The notes under the pieces are model-generated. The model did no database searches, was not told where the DNA came from, and saw only the letters and a program-made list of their open reading frames with translations. Below, in pieces: positions 1-9,892 of a stretch of DNA of 39,139 nucleotides. Position numbers and translations under genes: made by a program. Position 1 is the first letter of the stretch, and each line of letters opens with the position of its first letter. This DNA is from Gamarada debralockiae (taxonomy: Eukaryota; Ascomycota; Leotiomycetes; Helotiales; Hyphodiscaceae), in the NCBI GenBank assembly GCA_002803225.1, contig NXFV01000684.1:1-39139 (forward strand). Direction: 5' to 3'.

Positions 1-60
1 GGCCTCAGGCCATCTGTCATTTTCGGGTCAAGTTCGGCAGATGTGATCAATATAATATAG

Positions 61-1182
61 ACATGAACCACTTAAACCTAATACGCAAGGCCAAAATAAG
101 GACAACGATGGTTGGTCCTATTTTACGGATATCCAACTTGGTAACCCACCGCAGAGCTTCCGAGCGGCGGTTGACATTGGCTGGTCCGACACTTTCGTGC
201 CTTCTATCAGCTGTGTAGAGCCGACTTGTTTGCATCACCGTTTGTATGCTAGCTCCCAATCGACTTCCTACCAGGAAAACGGAACAGCAGTCCAAGTGCA
301 ATATGCTGGATTCTACAGCTCCGGATATGCGTCCGTTGATACGCTACGAGTTGGGGATCTGGTCATCGAGAATCAAGGTTTCGAGGAAGCTACATTGTTA
401 AAACCAATACCATTCTGGGACGACGCTATGGATAGTGTACTTGGACTTCCTCGTCTAGAAGTCAATGATCCGGAGTCCTCGTTACGAGCTATCAGCCCTT
501 TTCACAACATGATCAAGCAGGGGCCTTTGCGAAGGAATCTCTTCTCACTGAAACTGTCTGAGAAGGCCACCAACCGAACTGGAGAGCTTCTTCTGGGGGG
601 CGTCAACACGGATTTATACGATGGTACTCTAAAAACCTTCCCTGTCAGCACGATGAACAGTACAGATCGCATAGCCAGATATTTTCTCGCTCCAGGCTGG
701 CAGATAGATGCTCACTCTACGGCATACCGTTTTGATGGAAGAGAAATTGCAAATTTCACCCTTGATGGCTATGTCGCTGCATTCTCTACCGCATTCCCGT
801 ATTTGCAACTCCCTCGCTCAATCGGCAGGAATATTCTCGACTATCTAGGAGCAGACGGCCTTCATCGGGTGGAGTGTGACCGAAGAGATTCGTTGCCGGA
901 TGTTGTCTTCAATCTGGGACGTGACGGGGTTCCATTCGTTTTGACAGCTCATGAGTACATTCGCAGGCAGCCGCAATGGGACTGGAGCACGACTTGTCAA
1001 GTTGAGATAAGTTTACAAGATGAACCCGAAGATGGAACGAAGTATATTGCCCTTGGGACCGTATTCCTTGCTCGGTGGTATAGCGTTTTCGACTATGATA
1101 ACGCTCAGATTTCACGTAAGTAATTGATAAGTCGATGTGAGGTAGGCACTGATATTTGAATATAGTTGCTAGTCTTAGTTGA
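61..1182 (+). CDS. Aspartic protease-like protein (pepsin A1 fold), 5' partial, probably inactive
   Basis: This is the 3' part of a pepsin-family gene. The frame is open from about position 56 and an intron-like 3' end (TATAG) sits at 56-60, so an upstream exon probably lies before the window. Seen: an N-lobe start of the form YFTDIQLGNPPQ, then VDIGWSDTFVPS, where the usual motif is VDTGSSDLWVPS; the first catalytic Asp (173-175) is kept. The C-lobe motif LLLGGVNTDLYDGTL is also kept. At the second active site the segment AAFSTAFPYLQLP (about 776-814) aligns with the usual AIIDTGTSLLALP, so Asp is replaced by Ser (785-787) and Gly by Ala. A 50-nt GTAAGT...TAG intron (1116-1165) restores the family ending AQISLASLS and the stop at 1180-1182. 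Known of the family: both Asp residues are needed for catalysis. Inferred: a non-catalytic paralogue, perhaps binding or regulatory. The secretion signal cannot be assessed. Confidence 0.8.
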
Positions 1183-1417
1183 AAATAAAGATATTATACA
1201 GTTTAGTCCAATATGGTCATATTCAGATTATAAATTAAGAGACATAGCTGGTCCTCTTAAGCTTTGTCTAAGGTTACCTAAAATCAATTTGTACTTGATA
1301 GCTAGCTACTAGAGAGACTCCCCCTCTAATTTAACTACTTTTACTACTTTTTAATAAAACATAACTTTGGTAGCGCCTATACTTACCTAATAAGAAAGGC
1401 TATACACTTAATAACAG
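1183..1417. other. AT-rich intergenic DNA
   Basis: This is the 3' flank of the protease-like gene. It is AT-rich and rich in TA dinucleotides. I see no coding frame. Confidence 0.5.
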
Positions 1418-1621
1418 TGTGACGGCAGTCGTCGTCACATGTGGCTTACTATGCGACAGCATGGCGGTTTCGCCCGTTTCGCCTAAGGTTGGGCTAGGGT
1501 TACAAGAGCTCGGCCATTCCATTCCTTTGGCCTTTTCCTTTCTTCCTTAGTTTAGCATTTTGACAGACAATGAGACTTAGATCTTTGTGCTTCAGACTAT
1601 TACTTCGCTCCTGCCGTCACA
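1418..1621 (-). mobile_element. Solo LTR, copy 1
   Basis: The 204-bp unit has TG...CA ends and perfect 11-bp terminal inverted repeats, TGTGACGGCAG and CTGCCGTCACA. It is flanked by AACAG (1413-1417) and TACAG (1622-1626), a 4/5 target-site duplication. Its reverse complement resembles the 26.47 kb unit in the first ~100 bp (TGTGACGGC, then GTCTGAAGC, then a GAAAGGAAA purine tract), and both end with a block of about 24 bp starting CATGTGA. Size, TG/CA ends and 5-bp duplications fit a solo LTR. A small DNA transposon is the alternative, because the inverted repeats are longer than usual for an LTR. Confidence 0.65.
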
Positions 1622-2179
1622 TACAGCTTAGAACAATATACTATAGATTCTTGATATATAGTATAAGCTTGAATATAATTACCCTAGTACTAAAAAAGAT
1701 ATAAAAATAAGCTAGATTATATGCCTTCTAAGGTATTTGCTTAAACCCCCCTCCCCCCCTATAATATTAAATTAATAATATTTAATAAAATTATGAAGCC
1801 AAATTATTAATTATATATAATTTAATTAAAGAAATTTAAAGAAGCTTTTAAAGAAATCTTTAAGAATTCAGAATTAGCTTTAGTAAAAAGCCTTGTAAGG
1901 GGGGCAGAACGGATTCTTAAGCAACACTCGGTAAGGAAACTATAGCTAGTTTATATAGGGTACCAAAATAAGACTAGCACTATAGTGCGTAAGCTGACTC
2001 AAAGAATGCTTAAGATACTCAGGCTGTGCTCAGGCTCTGCTCAGGTATACTCACCCTTGGCTCAGCTATAGTTAGGCTTTGCTCAGGCATACTCACCCTC
2101 GGCTCAGGTAAAAGCGGCCGTTGCTCACGTCCAGAGACTAAAACGTAACTAGCGAAAATGAGATTAGAGTCTGACTTTC
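1622..2179. repeat. AT-rich repeat island with an imperfect 33-bp duplication
   Basis: The left part is very AT-rich (TTAATTATATA-type) and has a CCCCCCTCCCCCCC tract near 1747. Two 33-bp copies at 2033-2065 and 2075-2107 share the core GCTCAGG.ATACTCACCCT, and their differences are C/T transitions. The pattern looks like RIP-mutated repeat DNA. I see no gene. Confidence 0.5.
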
Positions 2180-3282
2180 GTGGTAGTTTTACAGGCAGAG
2201 AATAGCGCTGCTGCGGCTTACGTGGACGCCAATCCTAATGGAAGTTGGACTTACTATGCTTTTTTATACCCAAGGCTCGGCCACAATACATCAAATATCG
2301 TCGAATCTCTCAACTCTGTCCGGAATCCACTTAGATCTCGTCCTCTGTTGACAGTGTGGCATTTGATTTGATTAGATTATTGACTCTTACTCAAATCAAA
2401 TCAAGTAAATATAAACTTAAACCAAAATCGAATCAACTCAAATCAAATCTGATTATAATTGATTATTTACGTAAAATAATCAATTAACTTTGATTTATAC
2501 TCTATTCAAATCATATCAAATCAACTTTCACAAAAAAAAAAAAAACCTAATCAAACCAACTCCACTCAAACCAAATCAGATCATAATTGATTAGGTTGAT
2601 TTTTTCGTGCCACACTATCCGTTGAAGATGGTTGATGCTATCTGGTCTGTTAATATGAAGATTATACGATAGAAACCGCCGTCCACAAAAAAGCACACAA
2701 ATTGCAGACGTCCCTCTTCTTAAATTCAAAGCTCGTCTTCAATCTAGACACTGATACCGTATATTTGAGTCAGGGAATGGAGTATATCAGGTACAAGTTC
2801 CTGATTTTGGTTCTAAGTTTATTGTCAACCTTCCGAATAGGACCTGCACTTGTACGAACTTTTACCAGTATGCAGGGCCTTGTACTCATGCAATTACAAC
2901 CTGCAGTTTGAGGCGGAGGATCCTTATGTCTATTTCAACTGGGCATATCGAATTAGGTCTTATCGCAAGACTTATCAAAATTCTATGAAGCCAATTCAAT
3001 TGAGGATTTGCCTTCACACCCCAGTGTATACCCTCCTAAGCTTATTAAGCTTCCTGGAGGACGAAAGGCTAAGAGAATTGGGAGGATGCTTGGAATTGTC
3101 AAACTAGGAAATGTGGAAATTGCAGGCAGACGGGCCATAATATAAGCCGCTGTACAGGCCTTCTTGTGGCTAAGAATGGGCGTGGGGAAAGGGCACGTAA
3201 TTGGAACACAATTGAGGACGGAGAACGACGTGATGGTATTAAAGACAATAGGCAAAATATCAGTCAGAGTTTTTCTGACTAA
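2180..3282 (+). pseudogene. Decayed Mutator-like (MULE) transposase, C-terminal part
   Basis: Pieces of one transposase lie in order but in changing frames. 2180-2351 carries LGHNTSNIVESLNSVRNP, the conserved MULE segment before the SWIM finger. About 2750-2905 gives GVYQVQVPDFGSK and then CTCTNFYQYAGPCTH, a CxCx(n)CxH SWIM zinc finger. 2906-3000 (DPYVYFNWAYR) and 2999-3100 (PPKLIKLPGGRKAKRIGRM) are the linker. 3103-3282 holds CGNCRQTGHNISRC (3112-3153), a CX2CX4HX4C zinc knuckle, and ends in TAA. At least three frameshifts, an in-frame TAG and an inserted MITE (2352-2617) show it is dead. The DDE catalytic domain that should lie upstream is not visible, so the copy is also 5'-truncated. Confidence 0.85.
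2352..2617. mobile_element. hAT-like MITE inserted in the MULE
   Basis: The 266-bp AT-rich element has 10-bp terminal inverted repeats, CAGTGTGGCA at the left and TGCCACACTA at the right (first base C versus T on the outer strand). Both agree with the YAGNG start typical of hAT elements. Imperfect 8-bp target duplications flank it: TCTGTTGA (2344-2351) and TCCGTTGA (2618-2625), 7 of 8 matching. The inside is many short AATCAAATC-type repeats on both strands plus a poly-A run. No coding capacity. Removing the element and one duplication joins the transposase frame (…PLL, then KMVDAIW), which supports the exact boundaries. Confidence 0.8.
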
Positions 3283-4140
3283 GCAGGCCCCTGAATCGAA
3301 CGTTCGACCACTACTTGGACCTGGGAAGTCGTAAACCCTAGATACAGGGATTGAGTGTGGGTGGTATGATCCCTCGGACCTGAATATGCGTAACTGTTCG
3401 AAGAAGTGGACGGGTATTTGCTTCGGAGAGGGGGGAGAGAAAATATCAGTCCTAAGCACGGTCAGCAGAGAACAATAGGAGGGGAGGAAGTACAGTCTTG
3501 AGAGACCCGTGAAATCACTGGATTAGGAAGTAGGAAGTCTCGGAGAGGGACGATGGAATCCTCTCTACTCTGTCGTCTTGGTTGAGACGCGTAGTACGAC
3601 TCGGAAGGAACGGCCGTCAGCTGTGGAATTCAACATCCTCAGCCGTTTTGTCAGCAGGACCAGGAGATACTAAGCCTGCTATCGCTTTCTGGTTCGCAGC
3701 AAGCAGAGGGAGACGAAGCTCACTGAGGAGGACATTCGCGGGAAAGGAGCTCACCTAGGAGGGATCTGGAGAGAAATTAGGAAGAATCCTATGGGACTGC
3801 CATATTCCTCAAACTCGCGGAGGACGTACCACCGTTAGAAAAGACGGAATCACTCTCTTATGGGGCGCCTAGTCGGCAAGCTCATGGTCCAACCGTAACT
3901 GGGAGGACTGCTGGTGGGAGGACATTTGACCCCGTGGAATGAGAAGGCGGGTCATGATGGTGAATCCTAGGGTCTAGATGCTCGGATGGGGGTCTGGGTT
4001 ATTTGGAAAGCCAACTTCTCTATCAGGTGATGGGGGCCTGATCTATCTCCGGCTGACACTTGGGCGGGTAGTAGGTGGATCTGCAGGTGGTGCTGGATAG
4101 CACTCTCATGGATTTGAGCTATATCTCGAGAAGTTACTAT
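3283..4140. other. Degenerate intergenic DNA
   Basis: This follows the MULE stop. It is GC-balanced and purine-rich on the plus strand. Open frames on either strand show no family motif, and I see no tandem repeat or terminal repeat. Confidence 0.4.
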
Positions 4141-4639
4141 TCTGTCCGCTGGCGCTGTTGAGGTCTGTAGTCGCGGACAAGGCTTTGGAGTTAAGTACAA
4201 AGCCAGGATTGACAGCTGGGAATGCCAGGAAGTATCGGTGGAGCAAGAAGACTATAAGTCGCCCTTGACAGTTGAGCTTACGAATTACGTCTACTCGAAG
4301 ACCCAATGCGGATCTCCTCTACGAAAGCTCTGTGTTCAAGAACTTGTGTTGGAGCTCTGCGGGTCGAATAGGGAGCCTCTGCCAGCTCTAGACCGGATCG
4401 AAGGCATAAGAGGTATCTGCAAAGATCAAAACGACTTCGTGGTAGATTACTTTGTTTATTTGAAAGGGAATGGACTGCCCAATGCTTCCTATATCAAGTG
4501 TACCAATAGTGTCTGCTATTATCATTCTCACGATGTAGCCCACCAGGAGGTATCTCGTTCCTTTCGTACAGCGAAGAGGGGGACTGCGAATGGAAAGAGC
4601 TCGAGTGCGACGAGGCCCGAAAAAGCCTCATGCAGATGA
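4141..4639 (+). pseudogene. C-terminal fragment of a fungal BTB/POZ-family protein
   Basis: The frame reads SPLTVELTNYVYSKTQCGSPLRKLCVQE and later IKCTNSVCYYHSHD before a stop at 4637-4639. Y.nT...SPLRKlcV followed by a late CxYHxH segment is the usual C-terminal pattern of ascomycete BTB proteins that lack a kelch domain. No BTB core (VGpekkkF.vHK..L) or ATG-started exon can be found upstream; the frame simply runs back to about 4140. I infer a truncated gene copy. Similar C-terminal segments occur on the other strand at 14.6-17.9 kb. Recognition is by pattern memory and moderately sure. Confidence 0.45.
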
Positions 4640-5164
4640 ATCTTCTCGGGAGACTAGACAGCGAGACAGTTGGCATCCAAAGTTAGGGGAACTGGAGGGG
4701 TTCCGGAGGTTTACTTTGCTTGTAACAGGTTTGGGTCGGGTGGAAGGTTTGCACACTTCGTCTTGGAAGAACGGTGCAAGGTCATGGAATTTATTATGTA
4801 TCAGCTTGCAGAGCAAAATCTCAATGGAGCCTTCTCTTTTGTAGTGTGATATCAAATTGATATTTTCAGCAGGTTCGAGGGTGCTTACTAGACTCTCCTA
4901 TCTCCATTTGCCTACATGACCAGGACTGAAAGATTCTTTCGATCCTTACACCAGTTCCTTCTTGCCTTGTGCAAACGATGGTCGATTTCCAAACCATCTT
5001 GCCAGATAATTTATCTGCCATTCCTTTTTGGAATGATTTAAGGTGTTGGTACCAATAACGCGAACTCTAGAGGACTTCAAATCCACTCAATCGCTGAAAC
5101 CTAGTCACACTTCACTCCCCTATTTTGGCAGGAGCCAATCGGGTGCTCCAGCGCAAAATTTAAC
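4640..5164. other. Intergenic DNA, promoter side of the 5.2 kb gene
   Basis: No coding frame or repeat is supported here. The last 100 bases have pyrimidine-rich stretches (CTTCACTCCCCTATTTT) of the kind found in fungal promoters. Confidence 0.4.
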
Positions 5165-5846
5165 ATGACTTCCTGGACATCAGTTCAATCTGCAATCGGT
5201 TCATTTCATTCCAAGCTCTCAAATCTTGGATCTCTTCCGCAATTTTCGAGATCCCATTCCAGATTTTCAAATCGTTCAAATAATTTGAACATTTCAAAAC
5301 CCATGGATGTCACCCTGCCAAACTCTCTGGGAGACAACGAGTTACGCGTCTTGGTGGGTACTGGCGACGAGAATCAGCACCTGGAGCGCGAGGTTTGCTT
5401 CCACCGACCTTCAAAAAAAGGCTTAACGATTGATTATCACAGGAATACCACTTCTCCGGGTACGACGACAGCGAGTCCCTGGCCAAGCGGAGGAAGCTAC
5501 TACACGCCGACGATCAAGAGAATTCGTTCGCTCAGTTCGAGCCAGCGATTCAGCAAAGCGTCCTCGACGACGATGAAATCAACCCTAAACCAAGTGACGA
5601 GGAGGAGGAGGAGGACTGGAAGCCACACCCATCAAGCCATAGCGCAAAAGACATAGACAGAGAGCTCACTGTAAGGACTTTAGTACCGGTCGCCTCTGTC
5701 GTCTTCATGAACGATGTCAGTTCATTGACGATGATAAACTGAGGGAACAGGCGATTTTAAAATGTGGGGTGCTGGAGGGGCCATCGGATTTTGGAGAGAG
5801 GAAGGACGACGAGGAACCGGGGTTTGCTATCCTGGTTTTGGGGTAA
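5165..5846 (+). CDS. Hypothetical acidic protein, three-exon model
   Basis: I do not recognise this gene. Exon 1 is 5165-5392, exon 2 is 5443-5670 and exon 3 is 5751-5846. The introns 5393-5442 (GTTTGC...CACAG) and 5671-5750 (GTAAGG...AACAG) keep the frame and give about 183 aa. The N-terminus is Ser/Asn-rich; the middle has a basic AKRRK patch followed by an acidic DEEEEEDW block. This looks like a disordered nuclear-type protein, which is inference. The stop TAA at 5844 overlaps a possible donor GGGTAAGGG, so the gene may continue into the coding-like segments at 5930-6420. I could not find a splice pattern that keeps that extension open. Confidence 0.4.
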
Positions 5847-5929
5847 GGGGGACCTGAGGGATGATATCACTTGCCTGAAGAAGGTACGTTGGTTCGCTCA
5901 GTTGAATTGAACGGTTTTTATACCTCCTA

Positions 5930-6420
5930 GGCCATCAAACTATTCAATCAATTCCCTCCCCTGCGGTAGAAGGCTGGACATCTTTTCAAATTGCTGAAAA
6001 GGAACGAATGATCGACTGATACTCTGTTCCCTCCGAATTCGTACGGATTGTCTTACCCACTGCCGAGGTCCAACGCAGTGAAATAACGAAATTCAACTGG
6101 AAGTGCCTCAAGAACAACAAGAGAATCCTACTAGTGCAACGATACCTACGCTCTTCCAAGCCAACTAGGGGGTATCGGCAATAATGGTAAGGTATTGAAT
6201 TTTCAGGACCTTGGAACGAGTCAAGGGCTGATATTGGTATAGGCATCTGGCTGAGGATCTTCACACAGCTAAGCAAGACGAAGAAGAGGAATGTACTAGG
6301 GCGGCTCGTGCACTTGTCACGGTTCGAGAGGAAGAAGATCGGTCGTCAGAGACGTGCTCGGAGGGTACGGTGCAAGACGATGAGGAATGGAATAGAGGTC
6401 CGGAATTCGATCGTGCATAG
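5930..6420 (+). pseudogene. Possible broken 3' continuation of the acidic hypothetical gene
   Basis: Coding-like stretches follow on the same strand. 5931-6165 reads VEGWTSFQIAEKERMID, stop (TGA where TGG would give Trp), then YSVPSEFVRIVLPTAEV and further charged residues. 6243-6420 reads HLAEDLHTAKQDEEEE and then an acidic Ser/Glu-rich tail to TAG. Probable intron ends are CCTCCTAG (near 5930) and GGTATAG (near 6242). The in-frame TGA and the lack of a clean join to the previous exon suggest a decayed gene; an unrecognised intron is the alternative. Confidence 0.3.
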
Positions 6421-6686
6421 GCAAATTTCAGTCGCCGGATTGATTTGAGAGATTGAGACGAATAGCTCGGAATTGGAATCGTTGAGCGAATTTGAGTGAT
6501 CAATATCTTGCACGGCAGGTAGCTTCTTGCATTTGTGGTCAATATTCAAGTGTATGCCAGGAACTTTTCAAGGGTACTTTTGCCGCCTCTTCAATTACGC
6601 CGAATACCCCCAAATCCACTTACATCAACCCAAGCCCACCTCCCCTTTCTAAATGCATCAAAATCACCTCTCATTCAACTAAAACT

Positions 6687-7954
6687 TCAAGACAGCTTAT
6701 CAACATTCACCCCATTAACTCCATTCGTTTGTTCCCAAGCAGCATATTTCTTCACATCGACCTCCTCTACCGTGCTATTCCATCCAAACGTATCCTTGAT
6801 CTTGCCCAATTGGATGCCTTTGAGAGTGGTGAGGAGTTTCATGCAGATTGGCCCTGGCTCTTCGGAGGATTCTGGGATATAGGTGGAGGTTTTGTTGTCT
6901 GAGAGGCGGGTGATGGAACGGATTGGGACGAGTGCTGCGGCAGTTCCTGCGGCCATGACTTCGGAGAAGGTGGGGAGTTCTTCATACTTGATCTAGAAGC
7001 AAATCATGTTAGCACGTGTTTTGGTGGTGGAGGGTTGGAGAATGGAATGACTTACAGAGCGCACCTCTGTCTTCCATCCAAAGCTCTTCGCAATCTCTAA
7101 GCAAGAATCACTCGTCACACTCTGAATAACATTCTTACTATCCGGCACCACCAGCGTAACAGTCTCTCCCTCCTTCTTAACCCCAATAAACCCACTCGTA
7201 GAAAACTCATCGATCTCACTCCTCGTCTTACTATCCAAATGCAGCGTGATCCCATACCCCGCCTTGGCAGCTTTCTCACTATGTCTCAGCACCGGCGCAT
7301 AATTTCCTCCCACCTTCGCGCTCCCCGTTCCATCAGGCGCGCTTCTGTCGAAATCCTCCAAGATGAGCGCCTTAACAGGATGCACCCCATGGTACACACC
7401 GACCGGCAGCACATAAACACAAAACGTATATTCCTCCGGCGGATTCAGACCCAATTGCGCACTTGACCCAAAGATAAGAGGGCGAATATACATCGCAGCC
7501 CCAGTCTCATGAGGTGGGACGTACGCAGCGTTTAAGGAGACGGCCGTGTGCACGCATTCGAGGAATAGTGATTCGGGGACAGGAGGGATGGAGACGAAGG
7601 ATGCGGAGTGCGCGAGCCGTTTGGCGTTGTTGATTGGGCGGAAGATGGTTATGGTGTTGGAGGGGGAGCGGAATGCTTTCATGCCTTCGTAGGCTTGTTG
7701 GCCGTAGTTGAGGGCGGGCGCCATGCCGTGTAGGCGGAGGTAGGGGTCTGTGATGAAGGTGGGAGGACTCCATTGGCCCGTTTTGACGGAATAGTGGGAT
7801 TCTATGTGTCCGTTGACTGAGGGGTGTTAGTGAGTGCACGATTGGAGAACAGACTGAGGGGAAGTCATCAGATGGTGGGGGAATTACCTTCGCGGACTTT
7901 GAAGCCGACATTGCTCCAGTCAATGGTGTTGACGGGTGGTGGTGGGAATGTCAT
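6687..7954 (-). CDS. Branched-chain amino acid aminotransferase (class IV, cytosolic type)
   Basis: This PLP enzyme moves the amino group between leucine, isoleucine or valine and 2-oxoglutarate. Exons on the minus strand are 7954-7888, 7816-7056 and 6992-6687; the introns are GTAATT...CTCAG (71 nt) and GTAAGT...TCTAG (63 nt). The product is 377 aa. Motifs: LNYGQQAYEGMKAF near residue 60, the PLP-lysine motif GTGSAKVGGNYAP (Lys about 190), and EFSTSGFIGV in place of the EVGTMN of mitochondrial and animal enzymes. That variant is typical of the TOXF-like fungal clade. The start MTFPPPPVNTIDW gives no mitochondrial presequence, so a cytosolic location is inferred. It is divergent from the ERV2-like gene across about 485 bp. 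TOXF-type members can serve secondary metabolism, but no cluster genes are seen here. Confidence 0.93.
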
Positions 7955-8439
7955 TTTGGGGAAAGTTGAGGTTGAGAAGAGTGAAGAAGGAGAGGACGTT
8001 GGAACGTGAGAAGTATAGTCTTAATAATGAGAGAAGAAAGAGTGGAGGACTGGAAGTTGCCAGCGGTCAAGATATTTTTGTGCCGGGTCGGAGCTCAATC
8101 GGCGGGGCAATGGCAGGGATCTAGATGAGCCCCTGCACAAGCTCAGGATGCCGACAAGGTTAAAAATATACTAGGGGCAGATCCAAAAGGCCAGATGAAA
8201 CGACAAATCACATTAAAATCTCCCGATGATTTATGATCTGATCAAGACGACGGACGCAAAAGGTTTTCAATAGCCCTGTCCCTATGGCTCTTCCGTGATA
8301 ACAATGCCCTTCTTTGTCAAAAGCCTTCCCTAAATCCAACCTCGCCGACCTTTCCAAGTGCTTACATCTGCGAAACCCAGGCAAAGTCATCAACGCCTAA
8401 ACCCGGCTGGCCCGTTGCGGTGCTCAAGACACCCTCAAG
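7955..8439. promoter_or_regulatory. Divergent intergenic region between BCAT and ERV2
   Basis: This 485-bp spacer separates two outward-facing genes and must hold both promoters. I see no clear TATA box or known operator and no repeat. Confidence 0.45.
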
Positions 8440-9144
8440 ATGCCGCGGAGACAGCATCTTACGGTGCTGATGATAATCACTATATCAGCATTCCTAGGGA
8501 TAACGTTTGTCCTGACTTTCCGCAATCAAGCAGAGGGGACGAGACATCCAGATTATGCGCCCTCCTACCAAGATCCCATCGGCGCCGCTGACCCAAGTCT
8601 ATTACATGGAGCAGCCAGTGCGCCGAAGCTCGAGAATGCCACCTTGAAGTGCCTCCTCCCCTTCCTCCTTACCAATCTACATCAGCTAATAGTCCGCAGA
8701 GCCGAACTCGGCAATGCAGCCTGGAAAGTCCTGCACACAATGATGGCGAAATTCCCCGACAAACCCACTGAAGAAGATTCCGCGGCCCTAAAATCCTACA
8801 TTCACCTCTTCGCACGCCTATACCCCTGTGGAGACTGCGCGCGACATTTCCAACAGATATTGAAGAAGTATCCGCCGCAGGTTGCAACAAGGAGTACGGC
8901 TGCGGCTTGGGCGTGCCATGTGCATAATGAGGTTAATAAGAGTTTGAAGAAGGCGATCTTTGATTGTAGTAAGATTGGGGATTTCTATGACTGTGGGTGT
9001 GCGGAGGATGGGCCGGTTGATGGGAAGCAGGGGAAGGGGGAGAGGGGTTTCACGCCGTTGGAGTTGGATAAAGAAGGGTGAGTTCTTTCGTCTTGGGTAT
9101 GTGAGGATCGTGCTGACTGCAATAGGTTGACGAGAGGTGGATAA
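8440..9144 (+). CDS. ERV2: Erv2-type FAD-linked sulfhydryl oxidase (ER)
   Basis: It oxidises thiols with O2 through FAD and feeds disulfides to protein disulfide isomerase in the ER lumen. Exons are 8440-8648, 8700-9077 and 9126-9144, giving 201 aa. The N-terminus is a signal anchor, LTVLMIITISAFLGITFVL (about residues 7-25). The Erv/ALR core follows: LGNAAWKVLHTMMAKFP, then LYPCGDCARHF with the redox CxxC, then ACHVHNEVNKSL (FAD-binding H..N) and FDCSKIGDFYDCGC. The first intron (8649-8699) is 51 nt, in frame and stop-free, so retention would not truncate the protein; homology (LKAELGNAAW) says it is removed. The second intron (9078-9125) adds a short tail ending TRGG. The anchor plus CxxC core favour Erv2 over mitochondrial Erv1. 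Confidence 0.93.
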
Positions 9145-9892
9145 GAGCTTGAGGGGTAGATGGGAGCTGTATAATACTGGGTTAAGGATGCCTCTGTGGT
9201 TCGAAGCATGGCGTTTTGGAGCGGATCATGGACATCAGATTGATATCATTTCTTGGAGTTTGAGAGAGTACATATCGACCTTCAGAACAATGATATCTTC
9301 TGAACCTGCCCGAACCTTTGCCGCGAGTTGTCTCGCCGACAAAACTCCCAAGCGAGTTCGCGAAATAAGAGACGACGATGCTAAAACTTAAGTCAAAAAA
9401 GAACGCAAAAGAATATCAAGTCAATCTAAACAGAAAATCACAAAAGCAAAGGAAATTCATTCTTGTTCTGGCCTTTTGGACTCGTTCCTCTTCTACCGGG
9501 TTCCTTGGGGGCTCGATCGTAGTAATAGTTCTCCGGTGAGAACTATCCAAGGGAACTAGTGCTTGCCTCCCCAACTGTCTCGAGAGATAGTTATCGGAGA
9601 TGCACTGTAGCAGAGCCACAGAATGTTGCGCGATTCTATAGTTGTCAACCATAAAAAGTCTTATTTGAATATATGAATACCTTCGAAAGGTGTTTGCTCG
9701 AAGCTGAAATAGGAGGCGATCGCTTAGAGCGGCCGCACACGTGATCTCAAAGCCTTGCGTCGCGTTTACCGCTGCCTGAGCTTTGAGTTGCAACACAAGG
9801 GCACTCCCTCAACGACGCTGTCAAACAATTTTCTCCCCTTACGAATTGTACGAGTCTTCCTACTACGCCATTACGATACCCCAACCTTCAAG
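9145..9892. other. Intergenic region upstream of PRE3
   Basis: No gene is supported. A minus-strand frame at 9416-9796 has no family features. The last 160 bp hold a palindromic CACGTG (9738-9743) next to GCGGCCGC, a possible bHLH site in the PRE3 promoter; this is motif-level evidence only. No Rpn4-type GGTGGCAAA box was found. Confidence 0.4.

Noticed and set aside
2983..3459. 158-codon minus-strand frame over the MULE tail
   Set aside because: Antisense shadow; the plus strand there encodes the CCHC zinc knuckle.
3967..4306. Minus-strand frames antisense to the BTB-like fragment
   Set aside because: They mirror the plus-strand frame that carries the recognisable SPLRKlcV pattern.
9738..9743. 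CACGTG as a defined regulatory site
   Set aside because: A single six-base palindrome is expected by chance; mentioned only as possible.
9416..9796. 126-codon minus-strand open frame between ERV2 and PRE3
   Set aside because: No motif, no splice context, composition like non-coding DNA; it overlaps the PRE3 promoter.
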